Origin: Cyrtodaria siliqua
Lineage: Eukaryota > Mollusca > Bivalvia > Adapedonta > Hiatellidae
Direction of reading: 5' to 3'
Assembly (NCBI GenBank): GCA_037043455.1
Contig: JAWPHD010001328.1
Span: 269,322-333,321 of the forward strand
Length of the DNA: 64,000 nucleotides
Shown: positions 37,001 to 44,559 of the stretch, one piece after another
Numbering within the stretch: position 1 is the first letter of the stretch
Layout of the letters: every line of letters starts with the position of its first letter
Notes under the pieces: model-generated
What the model was told of the DNA's origin: nothing
The model's database searches: none
The model's input: the letters and a program-made list of their open reading frames with translations, nothing else
Position numbers and translations under genes: made by a program

Positions 37001-37781
37001 TAGGAAAAAAGCTAAATCAGACTTTGAAAAAGCTTTTTATAAACTTATGAACAACTCTGTGTTTGGCAAAACAATGGAAAATCTACGCAAGCGGACAGAT
37101 ATAAAACTAGTCAAAACTGACGGCTCTGAAAATGAAAAGATAAGAAAAATAATAGCCAAACCCAACTTTAACAGGCGTATAAAATTTTCAGATGAATTAT
37201 CAGCAGTACATGTAAACAAAACAAAATTAACATTAAACAAACCAATCTATGTTGGGATGTCAGTATTGGATTTATCAAAGTACATGATGTATGACTGGTA
37301 CTATAATACCCTGAAAAAAAGGTACGGAAATGACTGTACTTTATTATACACAGACACTGACAGCTTGCTTGTAGACATCAGAACAGATGATGCATACAAA
37401 GACATGGCTGAAATGAAAGATGAGTATGACTTGAGTGATTATCCTCAAGATCACCCAATGCATGATGATACAAATAAAAAAGTATTAGGCAAAATGAAAG
37501 ACGAATGTAATGGTGTTGCTATATCTGAGTATGTTGGGTTGAGACCCAAGCTATATTCAATTTTGAGATCGGATGAGCAGGTTATTGAAAAAGTAATAAA
37601 TAAAATGAAAGATGAATGTCCTGATGTTTCTATAGTTGAGTATATTGAATCAAGACCTGAATTATATCCTAAGCCAGATAAGTTAAAATCTGGACTATTT
37701 GATATTTTGAAAGCGGATGAGGAGATTATAAAAAAAGCAAGAGGCAAAATAAAAAAATGTACAGTTGAGAATATTGGATAA
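34011..37781 (+). CDS. Protein-primed-type family B DNA polymerase (Polinton pPolB)
   Basis: 1256 residues. Residues 1-110 are very Lys/Glu-rich and probably coiled. Residues 240-345 form the conserved N-terminal domain with NNDDKCLFHAINSALNP. Residues 411-432 are a C2H2-like finger (FCDRCL...LLTKHKEDC). The exonuclease motif I YADFES is at 468-473 and motif II NLKGYDSH at 614-621, with a probable motif III near YLKTDVTLLADVF (755-767). Between I and II lies a cysteine/histidine cluster (560-596) with DHCHFTGEYRGAAHKNCN. The polymerase motifs are A DANNLYGWAM (855-864), B NNSVFGKT (1014-1021) and C YTDTDSLL (1113-1120). All catalytic acidic residues seen in the family are present. The end is unusual: a KMKDEC...EY...RP.LY motif at 1161-1182 repeats at 1198-1219, and a TAA stop then falls before the usual C-terminal block, which continues in the same frame downstream. 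It replicates the element's linear DNA, probably from a terminal protein. Confidence 0.95.
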   Translation: MSTEDVHYILQLHREGVINNDQLRKGLDALKEVPKETPKEVKSQTLENLHKRRRAKKQRKREKQKYDKLQDEQNQKYAKSRDNVINELKELNDRKSKEELKLVDKPMCGYFKAYEISAEKYKDPQKLFRDKKSIITKQISKELTKNGLKFQLGLTVNLFKDDGDTKKYTTAVLHSEQNAILTSEKIDEFYDESSANIQESLERFTNTASGLEIDHCVKLYLNFAKYEPLKGSSYIPLPKAVADKKAIINVKNNDDKCLFHAINSALNPAADHTYRLSKYPSIEFLKKDNIDFPTPISQITKVEKQNNLAINVYGYTVTGKNKKVSVFPYKISEQPKDIERINLILISEDTEVESENEDDPNNEEGIIDDNYNPDDYSKEPKTLTTKYHYCWIKNLNRLLYDQNKHHGKTYFCDRCLHGYSGQGLLTKHKEDCDGINKNSCRIEMPKEGKNTVKFKNHQNQMPVPYAIYADFESLIKPESIKFGKKSEITNVHEACGFGYQVVRYDGKTEEPVIYRGEDTVEKFLNHLECEKSKINNIFAHPKPLIMTQQNEEDYEKATHCWICENKIGRKCGKNCKVRDHCHFTGEYRGAAHKNCNLKLKIKPNKTIIPVVFHNLKGYDSHLIMQKIHKMTGNITCIPNNAEKYISFSAGQLRFLDSFQFMDSSLEKLVDATDKSDFKITKNQFGEQTDLLLRKGVYPYEYMDSMERFKETQLPPIEKFYSSLSDESISPEDYEYAQKIWKEFNCKTLGDYHDLYLKTDVTLLADVFQTFRKTCMSAYKLDALHYYTAPGLSWDALLKHSEIELELLTDIDKHLFVEKGMRGGISMVSKRYAKANNPHVADYNPNEEKHFLMDLDANNLYGWAMSQPLPYSGFVWKTKNKSGRFSKPKPGKGQMLEVDLEYPKKLHESHNDYPLAPERLAVKKEWLSEYQTDLLENNGMINTEQLVPNLRDKEKYVIHYKNLQLYLSLGMKLKKIHRVLEFNEKPWMESYINLNTELRKKAKSDFEKAFYKLMNNSVFGKTMENLRKRTDIKLVKTDGSENEKIRKIIAKPNFNRRIKFSDELSAVHVNKTKLTLNKPIYVGMSVLDLSKYMMYDWYYNTLKKRYGNDCTLLYTDTDSLLVDIRTDDAYKDMAEMKDEYDLSDYPQDHPMHDDTNKKVLGKMKDECNGVAISEYVGLRPKLYSILRSDEQVIEKVINKMKDECPDVSIVEYIESRPELYPKPDKLKSGLFDILKADEEIIKKARGKIKKCTVENIG

Positions 37782-38066
37782 AAATCTAAACAAGATTCTA
37801 TTTTGAAAATAAATGAGCAACTCATTAAAAGAGCAAAGGGTGTACAAAAATATGTAGTCAAAAAACATATCAACTTTGAAAACTATAAAGATGCATTGTT
37901 TAACAAGAAAAAATACACCCATGAGATGAATATGTTGCGATCAATAAAACATCAAATATACGGCATAACAGTAAACAAAGTTACATTATCACCATTTTAC
38001 TCAAAAAGATACATCCGAGAAGATGGAATTACAACTGATGCTCATGGTTTCTTTAAAAACTTATGA
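37782..38066 (+). pseudogene. Polymerase C-terminal block separated by an in-frame stop
   Basis: Directly after the TAA at 37779-37781 the same reading frame stays open for 95 codons to a TGA at 38064-38066. Its sequence looks like the conserved C-terminal end of this polymerase family (a KRAKGVQKYVVKK basic block, then NYKDALFNKK, then REDGITTDAHG). A single nonsense change is the simplest explanation for the split. A sequencing error or a separately translated piece (an ATG occurs at 37812) is possible. It overlaps the end of the convergent integrase gene by 25 bp. Confidence 0.8.
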
Positions 38067-38965
38067 ATTTGGGTATCAGCAGGAACAATAAGTAATTCTT
38101 CTTTGACAAATCCTCTCTGCGGCGCTGGTAATTTCAAATAATAAACTCTTATACCTTGCGTCACCATATAACTTTTAATCTTGTGAATATCTACACTCCA
38201 CATTGGATCAGTTGCTCTGTGTTTTCCACCTTCTTGTTCCCCGGGTTGATATAAATATCTTACACGTGCATTTATACAAATAGGATCATCTTTTAATATT
38301 TTTGTTTCAACAGGAGGGGGCTTTTTTGTCTCCGCATTTATGGCTTTAACAACTTCCGGTAATCTCTTTACCCATTCCCTATTACGTTTTTGTGAATCTA
38401 TTTCCTTAGCATACTGATAACCAAACAATCTTTCAGCTAATGTTCTGTTAAATCTTTCCACTAAAGCTTGGTCTCTGTGTATTTCTGTTCTGCCTCGTCT
38501 GATATTTACTTTGTGTTTTGCCATCAATACTGATACTGCACCCATAAATTCTCTGCCTGGATCCACTTGTAATAATTTTGGATATTTCAAATGCCGACTA
38601 TATATTTTTTCAAATGCTTTAGCAACTTCTTTACTATCCTTGGAAGTCAGTGGCTCTGCTTCTTTGTATCTACTTGCAATATCAACAACAGTCAATGCAT
38701 ATTTATATGTCTTGCGTCCACGACCAATTCCAAAAGTATCATGCGGCAGAAATAACAAATCAGCTTGATGCACTCCATTCTTAGCAGAAACATCAAACCT
38801 GGGTCTAACTATTTTCTTCGGCGCAGGTAAATAAATCTGCCACACAGCTTGTTTCTTTAAAAATTCTAATGCCTTTTTTTCACTAACATCAGCCTCTTTT
38901 GCTAATTTTTTAACTGCTGTGTAACCTCTCCAAAATCCTTTTGGGCTGTAATAAATCTTTTCCAT
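38042..38965 (-). CDS. Retroviral-type DDE integrase (RVE family), Polinton integrase
   Basis: 307 residues. The N-terminal 55 residues form the helical head usual in Polinton integrases, without a HHCC zinc finger. The catalytic core has D69 in HQADLLFLP, D135 in LLQVDPGREF and E170 in QALVERFNR, with 34 residues between the last two. The C-terminal part (230-290) has an SH3-like RVRYLYQPGE...IRVYYLK segment. It would insert the element and produce the 6-bp duplication seen at its ends. It is convergent and overlapping with the polymerase tail, and divergent from the next gene 44 bp away. No damage was seen. Confidence 0.95.
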   Translation of the reverse strand: MEKIYYSPKGFWRGYTAVKKLAKEADVSEKKALEFLKKQAVWQIYLPAPKKIVRPRFDVSAKNGVHQADLLFLPHDTFGIGRGRKTYKYALTVVDIASRYKEAEPLTSKDSKEVAKAFEKIYSRHLKYPKLLQVDPGREFMGAVSVLMAKHKVNIRRGRTEIHRDQALVERFNRTLAERLFGYQYAKEIDSQKRNREWVKRLPEVVKAINAETKKPPPVETKILKDDPICINARVRYLYQPGEQEGGKHRATDPMWSVDIHKIKSYMVTQGIRVYYLKLPAPQRGFVKEELLIVPADTQIHKFLKKP

Positions 38966-39009
38966 TTTTTTCTATTAAAGATTAAACTTTATATAACTAT
39001 AAAGAAAAA

Positions 39010-39333
39010 ATGGAAATCACAACTGCACAATTTGATGAACTGCTTGAAGAGCAAAATCAAAATAGCACAAAGAAATGGACAGATTTGGAACTAAATAAAA
39101 TATACACTATTACAGATACGAAAATAATAGAAACTGAATATGGTCCATCCATGGTATTGACATTATTAGACAACGGTGAAGTATGGGCACCTGGTCATCT
39201 CAAAGATAAAATAGAGAAGAGTGCTAAACCACCATATTATATGCGACCACTTGGATTGAAACCATGTAAAAACAACAAAAAAAATAGGTATCATGCATAT
39301 GACTTAGTCTTTCCAAAGGTTATTTCAAAGTAA
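39010..39333 (+). CDS. Small conserved protein, possibly OB-fold ssDNA-binding
   Basis: 107 residues. An acidic N-terminal 20 residues precede KWTDLELNKIYTITDTKIIE, then YGPSMVLTLLDNGEVWAPGH and a basic tail with YDLVF. Alternating hydrophobic strands with a Gly-Pro turn and a final hydrophobic strand suggest an OB-like beta barrel. This is a weak structural guess from the sequence pattern, not a recognised motif. It shares the short promoter region with the integrase on the other strand. A single-strand binding role would suit a protein-primed replication system. Confidence 0.8.
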   Translation: MEITTAQFDELLEEQNQNSTKKWTDLELNKIYTITDTKIIETEYGPSMVLTLLDNGEVWAPGHLKDKIEKSAKPPYYMRPLGLKPCKNNKKNRYHAYDLVFPKVISK

Positions 39334-39396
39334 ACATATTTAGTTATTCCAAATTTAAAAAGTCTAAAGTAATTATAGTTTTAAACTATTTTTTTT

Positions 39397-39816
39397 TTAT
39401 GAAATCAATTTATACGCCACAAATCCAGTTGCAGCCATGCCCACCACAATAAACGTAATTTCTCTATTCTGTTGATCCGGAGATGGTGTATAGAAATCAC
39501 TCAACTTAGGCTCCGGTTCCAAAAGCAAATGTTTGCCAGTTGTATAATAATACTGTTTCATAGCCTGATCCACATCATCAAAAGTCTGCTCTGCATGATG
39601 CTCTTTTTGCAGTTGCTTATTAATAAAATCTAATCTCTCTGTTCTTTTTTTATTCCACTCCACTTGTGCTGCGTTTAATTGTTCTACGGCTTTGTCATGT
39701 CTTTGTCTTTCCTCATCTGAATGACTTCCCATTTTTGAAAAGAAATAATTTGAACCAGTAAACGCTAATGCATTTGTTAATGCGCCACCAATCATCATTG
39801 CTACTGCACTTGCCAT
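39397..39816 (-). CDS. Two-ended membrane protein with central coiled coil
   Basis: 139 residues. A small hydrophobic N-terminal segment (about 1-26, rich in Gly/Ala) and a C-terminal membrane span (about 120-138, ITFIVVGMAATGFVAYKL) flank a charged, probably helical middle (DEERQRHDKAVEQLNAAQVE). No enzyme motif was found. It is first in a run of minus-strand genes up to the capsid gene, so a virion-membrane or assembly role is possible. Its start is set by a poly-A leader right before the ATG, with a (TA)n tract just upstream. Confidence 0.85.
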   Translation of the reverse strand: MASAVAMMIGGALTNALAFTGSNYFFSKMGSHSDEERQRHDKAVEQLNAAQVEWNKKRTERLDFINKQLQKEHHAEQTFDDVDQAMKQYYYTTGKHLLLEPEPKLSDFYTPSPDQQNREITFIVVGMAATGFVAYKLIS

Positions 39817-39848
39817 TTTTTTATATATATATATATATATTTTTAAAA

Positions 39849-40085
39849 TTATTTCATAATATCCGCAGGAATAATACCTTGCTTAATCAACATATCCCTC
39901 GTAGCCATTGCTAACATTATATCCACAGACAGCATCCCAAAATCTGTCATATTAAAATCTACTTTAAGGGCTGGTCTTTTTAGTAGTTTTCTGCCAATCT
40001 CAGAATATCCAACAGTTAGAAGTGTTTCCACTCCTGCATGATACATTATATTTACAATTTGTTTTCCGTCAATACTTGCTGCCAT
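39849..40085 (-). CDS. Small conserved protein of unknown function
   Basis: 78 residues. Key segments are YSEIGRKLLKRPALKVDFN and DIMLAMATRDMLIKQGIIP. It is moderately hydrophobic, with two amphipathic helices and no clear membrane span. The start is preceded by AATAATCATATAAAAAAA. I have no function for it; its position among virion-type genes is the only clue. Confidence 0.75.
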   Translation of the reverse strand: MAASIDGKQIVNIMYHAGVETLLTVGYSEIGRKLLKRPALKVDFNMTDFGMLSVDIMLAMATRDMLIKQGIIPADIMK

Positions 40086-40131
40086 TTTTTTTATATGATT
40101 ATTTTTTTAATTAAATTATTAAATTAAATTA

Positions 40132-40506
40132 TTAAAAATCAAACGGGTCTTTTGGTGTAACATGAACAGGTTGCACAGCTACAGGTTGCGTAGCAGATTT
40201 CTTGTTATAAATATACAAACCCAACCCAGCAATGCCTAATAAAACCAGGCACGGTGGAATATAATTTTTGTATACGTTTATTTTGATTTTTTCTGGTTCT
40301 TTTTCATCTGTTGTTATTTTTGTTATTTGATTTGCAGCATCTTGATTTGCAGCATTTTGATTTGTAACATCTTGATTTGCATCCTGAAGCAAACGCTTTG
40401 CCTTTTTTGCCGCTGCTCCTTTTTTTCCAGCTTCTACTCGTTTTGGATTTTTTACTTTTTGTTGTTCAACCTCAACAGGTATAACTTCACTCTCTTGATT
40501 CTCCAT
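40132..40506 (-). CDS. Basic single-pass membrane protein
   Basis: 124 residues. Residues 18-40 are strongly basic (KNPKRVEAGKKGAAAKKAKR). A short tandem repeat of NQDAA-type units follows at 42-60, and residues 84-100 form one membrane span (CLVLLGIAGLGLYIYN). The basic region could bind DNA or negatively charged lipids. The coding repeat is made of ~12-30 bp direct repeats (ATTTGCAGCATC on the + strand). Its first codons overlap the end of the upstream gene by 20 bp. Confidence 0.8.
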   Translation of the reverse strand: MENQESEVIPVEVEQQKVKNPKRVEAGKKGAAAKKAKRLLQDANQDVTNQNAANQDAANQITKITTDEKEPEKIKINVYKNYIPPCLVLLGIAGLGLYIYNKKSATQPVAVQPVHVTPKDPFDF

Positions 40507-40972
40507 TTATATTATCTGTATTTTTATTTTTATTAAAATCAATATGTCTAACAGTTGTCAGTATTGCTGTAAATGGTGCTAAGCACATTCCATATCTGTA
40601 ATACAACTCACAACAAGCGCTTGTCAAAGCATGATTAATAAATGGGTCTTCTTCCAAATCTTCTATCAGCTTTGGTGGATCGGTTACATTAAAATATTTT
40701 GATACTCCCATCACATACAAGTTAATAAAAGAATTGCCTAAAGTTTTAGTCATGCTTGCCCCAAGCCTTGCTTCATATCTGCAGTAAAGTTTGTTAATTT
40801 CATCCGGGGGCATGCCATCTATATTTGTGAGTTGTATGTCTTTGCCCAAATATTGACGACTACCACCGCCAGCTACTATGGCTGATAATCTTTCTTTTTT
40901 TGTTTCTTGTTGCTTTGATTCATCTGGTTCCGTCTGTTCCGGTATGTTTTGTAATAGTTCTTCCGCATTCAT
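40487..40972 (-). CDS. Conserved protein of unknown function (161 residues)
   Basis: I place the start at the ATG at 40972, giving MNAEELLQNIP. The longer frame to 41137 would add 55 low-complexity residues translated from the repetitive non-coding segment. It has an acidic N-terminus, then VAGGGSRQYLGKDIQL, then a helical region with YEARLGASMTKTLGNSFINL and LTSACCELYYRYGMCLAP. No catalytic motif was found. Its place next to the packaging ATPase suggests a virion or packaging role, which is inference only. Confidence 0.85.
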   Translation of the reverse strand: MNAEELLQNIPEQTEPDESKQQETKKERLSAIVAGGGSRQYLGKDIQLTNIDGMPPDEINKLYCRYEARLGASMTKTLGNSFINLYVMGVSKYFNVTDPPKLIEDLEEDPFINHALTSACCELYYRYGMCLAPFTAILTTVRHIDFNKNKNTDNINGESRE

Positions 40973-41257
40973 TTTTATATTAATAATTTTATTTTTTATC
41001 TTGAAATAAATATAAAATACAAAACAACTAGCAGCGATATTCATGCAACTAGTAATTGTTAGTATTGTTAATAGTATTGTTAATAGCATTGTTATTAATA
41101 TTGCTATTTTTTTATTAGCATTGTTAATTTGCTGCAAGCATTGCTATTAACATTGCTACTTTACTATGAGAAATGCTATAAGCATTGCTACTTTGCTGTT
41201 AGTATTACTATTAGCAACAAAGCAATGCTGTTAGAAAAAAAGAATTGCTGGTAGAAA
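40973..41257. promoter_or_regulatory. Repetitive non-coding segment inside the Polinton
   Basis: This 285-bp stretch is the only sizeable internal gap. It consists of diverged TTAGTATTGTTAATAGCATT-like units (AGCATTGCTA, TAACATTGCTAC) about 12-24 bp long. It lies upstream of one gene and downstream of the ATPase. It could be a promoter, replication or packaging site; nothing in the sequence decides between them. Confidence 0.5.
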
Positions 41258-41941
41258 TTATTCAACCCAATAACCAGTTGGTTGGTCAGTTCTCAATATC
41301 AACTTCGAATATTTAGTCTTAGCTAAAGCTTTTTTTATTCTGGTTCTCTCCTCCAACGTCGGAATAACATCATTTTCTCTCAAACAATTTTCATAACTAT
41401 CTCTGTCCTTGGTATAAAACATACACAACCATTTTACTTGATCCCTCAAATCTTTCAATACAGAATTATATCTCTGTGAAATGACCCACACTGATTGTTT
41501 GGCGTGACGACCAGAAAATGCCAACTCTGACAACATATCTTTTTTCTTTGTTAATTCTTTTGTGGCTGAGCAATCGTCAATAATGTATAATGTGGGCTGG
41601 CCAGCATATTGTTTGAAAAAGAAACGCAACAGTTCTTGTAACATTTCTTTACCGTTGCTCACGGGATTGACAATTATTATTTTTTTATCTTTTGGGTTTT
41701 TCACATTTCCTATCCAGGATCTATTTTTATAAGCTTCGTTCCAATCTATGGTTGGACACAATATAATTATATGTTTAAAAACTCCAACATACTCTTGTTC
41801 AAGTATGTCAAGAACAAACTCTGTTTTGCCGCAGCCTGTCTGACCACAGATAATGGCACTGTGTGGATATTTAGGATATTTTTGTTGCAAACTAGTATCC
41901 TGCTTCTTTGAATCTTCCATCTTCGAAATTGATTTGCGCAT
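41258..41941 (-). CDS. FtsK/HerA-type DNA-packaging ATPase (A32-like)
   Basis: 227 residues. Walker A is GQTGCGKT at 33-40, Walker B is LYIIDDC at 118-124, and a sensor-like SQRYNSVLKDLRDQ follows at 155-168. The size and motif spacing fit the A32-like genome-packaging ATPases of Polintons and related viruses. The start may be at 41920 (MEDSKK) rather than 41941; both overlap the capsid gene's end, as expected for a co-expressed pair. It would pump element DNA into capsids. Confidence 0.93.
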   Translation of the reverse strand: MRKSISKMEDSKKQDTSLQQKYPKYPHSAIICGQTGCGKTEFVLDILEQEYVGVFKHIIILCPTIDWNEAYKNRSWIGNVKNPKDKKIIIVNPVSNGKEMLQELLRFFFKQYAGQPTLYIIDDCSATKELTKKKDMLSELAFSGRHAKQSVWVISQRYNSVLKDLRDQVKWLCMFYTKDRDSYENCLRENDVIPTLEERTRIKKALAKTKYSKLILRTDQPTGYWVE

Positions 41942-43160
41942 CTTGTATTATATATAGATAAATATTTAAAGTTTGATCTGCATCTGCTTTTTTATTTATT
42001 AATATCGTTATGCCTTCACTGCCGTTTTCTATTCTTCTTCCACTGCCGTGTAATAAATTGTCATTACATGTTCTAAGGTCAAGCCACAAAGCATATGATT
42101 TTGTCAAATAAGTCTCAAGAGAAACACTGGTAAAGTTTAAGTCTCTTGCTACTATTTCTGTCTCTTTGTTTCTTTTTGATGTTAAAGCAAAATATTTGTT
42201 AATTTCATCCCAATGTTGATATGCCTTCATGCCTTGACTATACAACTGATTTGGTACTCCCTCTATTGTCATTTCAACCTTTTCAATCTTTGGGTTGTAA
42301 TAGGTTTCTGTGTCTGTTCTTTCTGGGTCTTCAAACAGCATTAAAATACCTTTCATGCTCCGTGCTGGTACATTAATGTTGATGTTCCAAAGAGTATCAG
42401 ATTTGTTTGCTATTATTTTTCTATGCCGCAAGATACGATCATACATAAATGACATCTTACCATTGATTTGCTGTCTTATTTGTCTGGCTAATTCAACATC
42501 ACTAACCGTATCAAATTCCAAGCAGATATTTTTTATTACATAAGATGCATCAGCATCACTGCTTTTGATAACTTTGTTATAATCGTTAAACGTTAATTCA
42601 TATTCTAACCTATCACCAAGCCCCGCTTGATAAAATGGCATATGACTTTCTAACATTTCAAAGTCCAGTGGAATACAAAATCTATTTCCATAAGCTGCTG
42701 CTATAGCTTCATCTTTGGTGTCTGAGGAAGCATCTCCCGCGCTTACTCTATGTTTTAACATGTTTGATTTACCAATACCTTGGTAAGCTATGTTTTGTCG
42801 TTCAGTAGGGCTTTTCCATAAATCTACATAACAATGATATATATCACTGTCATCTATTGACATGACTTCATTGCCACTTATTCTTATTGTCATTTTTTTT
42901 ACAATTGTTCTACCCAGATTTTGAAATAGAGTAGCGTTGGCGTCTGTTCTGCTTTTAAGTTCTATTTCAAAGGCAAGACGAGCAGTACTTGGAACTATCA
43001 CATCATTAGTACTTAGGTTGGGAAATCTTACAAGCAGTTGTTGGTTTTGGTCTATTGTTGATGGATTATTAGTTATTACTACACTTGTGCGGATGCCTTT
43101 GGCACCATGAGGTTCTCTTAGTTTTCTATGAGGGCTGAGTTTGTTTCCGTAAGCCGACAT
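41892..43160 (-). CDS. Probable double-jelly-roll major capsid protein
   Basis: 422 residues, beta-rich with few long helices. Segments such as VRFPNLSTNDVIVPSTARL (44-62), LGRTIVKKMTIRISGNEV (82-99), IPLDF (163-167) and FYQAGLGDRLEYELTFNDY (176-194) match the pattern of Polinton/adintovirus-like capsid proteins, in which two jelly rolls are joined in tandem. The assignment rests on this pattern, length and neighbourhood (next to the ATPase). It is divergent from the next gene, with 46 bp between the two start codons. No frame damage was seen. Confidence 0.8.
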   Translation of the reverse strand: MSAYGNKLSPHRKLREPHGAKGIRTSVVITNNPSTIDQNQQLLVRFPNLSTNDVIVPSTARLAFEIELKSRTDANATLFQNLGRTIVKKMTIRISGNEVMSIDDSDIYHCYVDLWKSPTERQNIAYQGIGKSNMLKHRVSAGDASSDTKDEAIAAAYGNRFCIPLDFEMLESHMPFYQAGLGDRLEYELTFNDYNKVIKSSDADASYVIKNICLEFDTVSDVELARQIRQQINGKMSFMYDRILRHRKIIANKSDTLWNININVPARSMKGILMLFEDPERTDTETYYNPKIEKVEMTIEGVPNQLYSQGMKAYQHWDEINKYFALTSKRNKETEIVARDLNFTSVSLETYLTKSYALWLDLRTCNDNLLHGSGRRIENGSEGITILINKKADADQTLNIYLYIIQDAQINFEDGRFKEAGY

Positions 43161-43206
43161 TGTTTTATTTTTTAAATATATTTTTTAAAATTAAATAAAA
43201 TAAACA

Positions 43207-44559
43207 ATGGCTGAAGGAGGATTCGAATATGAGAATCCTACATACGATCCAGATGATTATGATGAATATTATGATGATGATTTACCAATGGTGCCTGATG
43301 AGCCTGTTCAAAGAAGTCTTCTTAATCAAAGCGACCATCTTGCTGACCTTCGAGGAGAGCTGTCAGAAATCACACTTGAAACATACAAGAAAAATCTTGT
43401 AAAATCCTTTTATAATGAAATAGGAAAACGATATAAGATGGCACCGGACAAAATGGATTATGACCAGTTTCAAGTATCAAAAGATGGTAAAACATTATAC
43501 TGGATTGTTGGTGATAGAGGAATAAGAATAACTGCCAAGCAAGGCTCTTTTACATTTCTTGCTCTTGGTTCTTTGGCAGGCGAATATAACAAGATCATAG
43601 GCTCTGGGGGAACAAGGGCGATAAGACAGTTTTTAAATTTACCGGAGTATGACAGTAAAAAAAAATTATCACGGGAAGCTCGACAAGCGTTGCAAGAGTT
43701 GAATAGCACAATAAACGATTTACCAGATAATGTGGATGCTATCCCATTACAAGATATTTCAAATATTATGAATAACATAGAGACATCAATGGATAACATA
43801 GAGACATCATTGTATGACTGGGATGTGATAGAGCGTCCTGATGTTTCCACACAAACAAATATAGACAAGCGTGAAATGGATGGAATAGTAAAAGCAATGA
43901 CAACTGTCAAGGAAGAACTTACTAATAACGTGGCAAAACTCACACAACTTGATAAAGACATAACAAGAGAAAAACAAAAGTTAGAACAAGCTAAGACTGA
44001 TAATGATGAATTCCAGATAAAAAGAATTAGCGATCGCATCAAAGACCTTGAAAATGAAAGAGGTGCAAGAATGGATGTCATCAATGAAAACAGAGAAGCT
44101 TTTTGTAACCAAGTAAGCAGGATAAAAGAAACAATAAACAAAATGTTAAACGAGGATACAACACTTGGTGAGAGGATCAAAACCTTGTTTAAGGAGCAAG
44201 GTATTACTATTGTTAGTATTTTAACTGCATTTGGTATGATTCTTGGGGTGATAATTAATTCTATTATTCCTACATCAAGTGCTGCTCCAACTCCAACCCC
44301 AACTCCAAAACCTGATCCATCAAGTGTAAAAGATTGGATAAAAAAACAACTATTTAATCTTGGTAAACTTCTTGCCAACCTAGCTGGTAAAGCTGCTGCA
44401 GCACTTCCAGGAGTTATTGGTGCAATAGTATCATGGCTTTTATCTGCAACAGGTAATGTTATTAATTGGCTTGGTAACAATCTATGGGCTTTGCTTGTGT
44501 TTGTTTCCGGGTTGTTGTATGTGGCAGCTAAAGAGTGGTTTAGTAAATCTCGTAGATAA
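43207..44559 (+). CDS. Acidic/coiled-coil protein with C-terminal membrane region
   Basis: 450 residues. Residues 1-35 are strongly acidic and Tyr-rich (YDPDDYDEYYDDDLP). Residues 55-150 form a compact domain (LYWIVGDRGIRITA). Residues 223-315 are a long coiled coil. Then come a membrane span (333-355), a PTPTPTPKPDP linker (361-371) and an amphipathic KDWIKKQLFNLGKLLANLAG helix, followed by hydrophobic segments (398-413, 425-442). The membrane-active C-terminus could serve in entry or egress, but I recognise no named family. Its 3' end overlaps the convergent neighbour by 20 bp. Confidence 0.85.
   Translation: MAEGGFEYENPTYDPDDYDEYYDDDLPMVPDEPVQRSLLNQSDHLADLRGELSEITLETYKKNLVKSFYNEIGKRYKMAPDKMDYDQFQVSKDGKTLYWIVGDRGIRITAKQGSFTFLALGSLAGEYNKIIGSGGTRAIRQFLNLPEYDSKKKLSREARQALQELNSTINDLPDNVDAIPLQDISNIMNNIETSMDNIETSLYDWDVIERPDVSTQTNIDKREMDGIVKAMTTVKEELTNNVAKLTQLDKDITREKQKLEQAKTDNDEFQIKRISDRIKDLENERGARMDVINENREAFCNQVSRIKETINKMLNEDTTLGERIKTLFKEQGITIVSILTAFGMILGVIINSIIPTSSAAPTPTPTPKPDPSSVKDWIKKQLFNLGKLLANLAGKAAAALPGVIGAIVSWLLSATGNVINWLGNNLWALLVFVSGLLYVAAKEWFSKSRR

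Noticed and set aside
37779..37781. Programmed read-through of the polymerase TAA
   Set aside because: No recoding context or downstream structure that I can see; a simple nonsense change near a repeat expansion is more likely.
37451..37922. Minus-strand frames over the polymerase C-terminus
   Set aside because: Shadows of the AT-rich coding strand.
40973..41137. 55-residue N-terminal extension of the 161-residue Polinton protein
   Set aside because: Low-complexity Ile/Thr/Asn residues translated from the repetitive gap; the internal ATG at 40972 gives a typical acidic start.
43470..44480. 336-codon frame antisense to the coiled-coil membrane protein gene
   Set aside because: It is a shadow frame, hydrophobic only because it complements charged codons, and the sense protein has clear domain structure.
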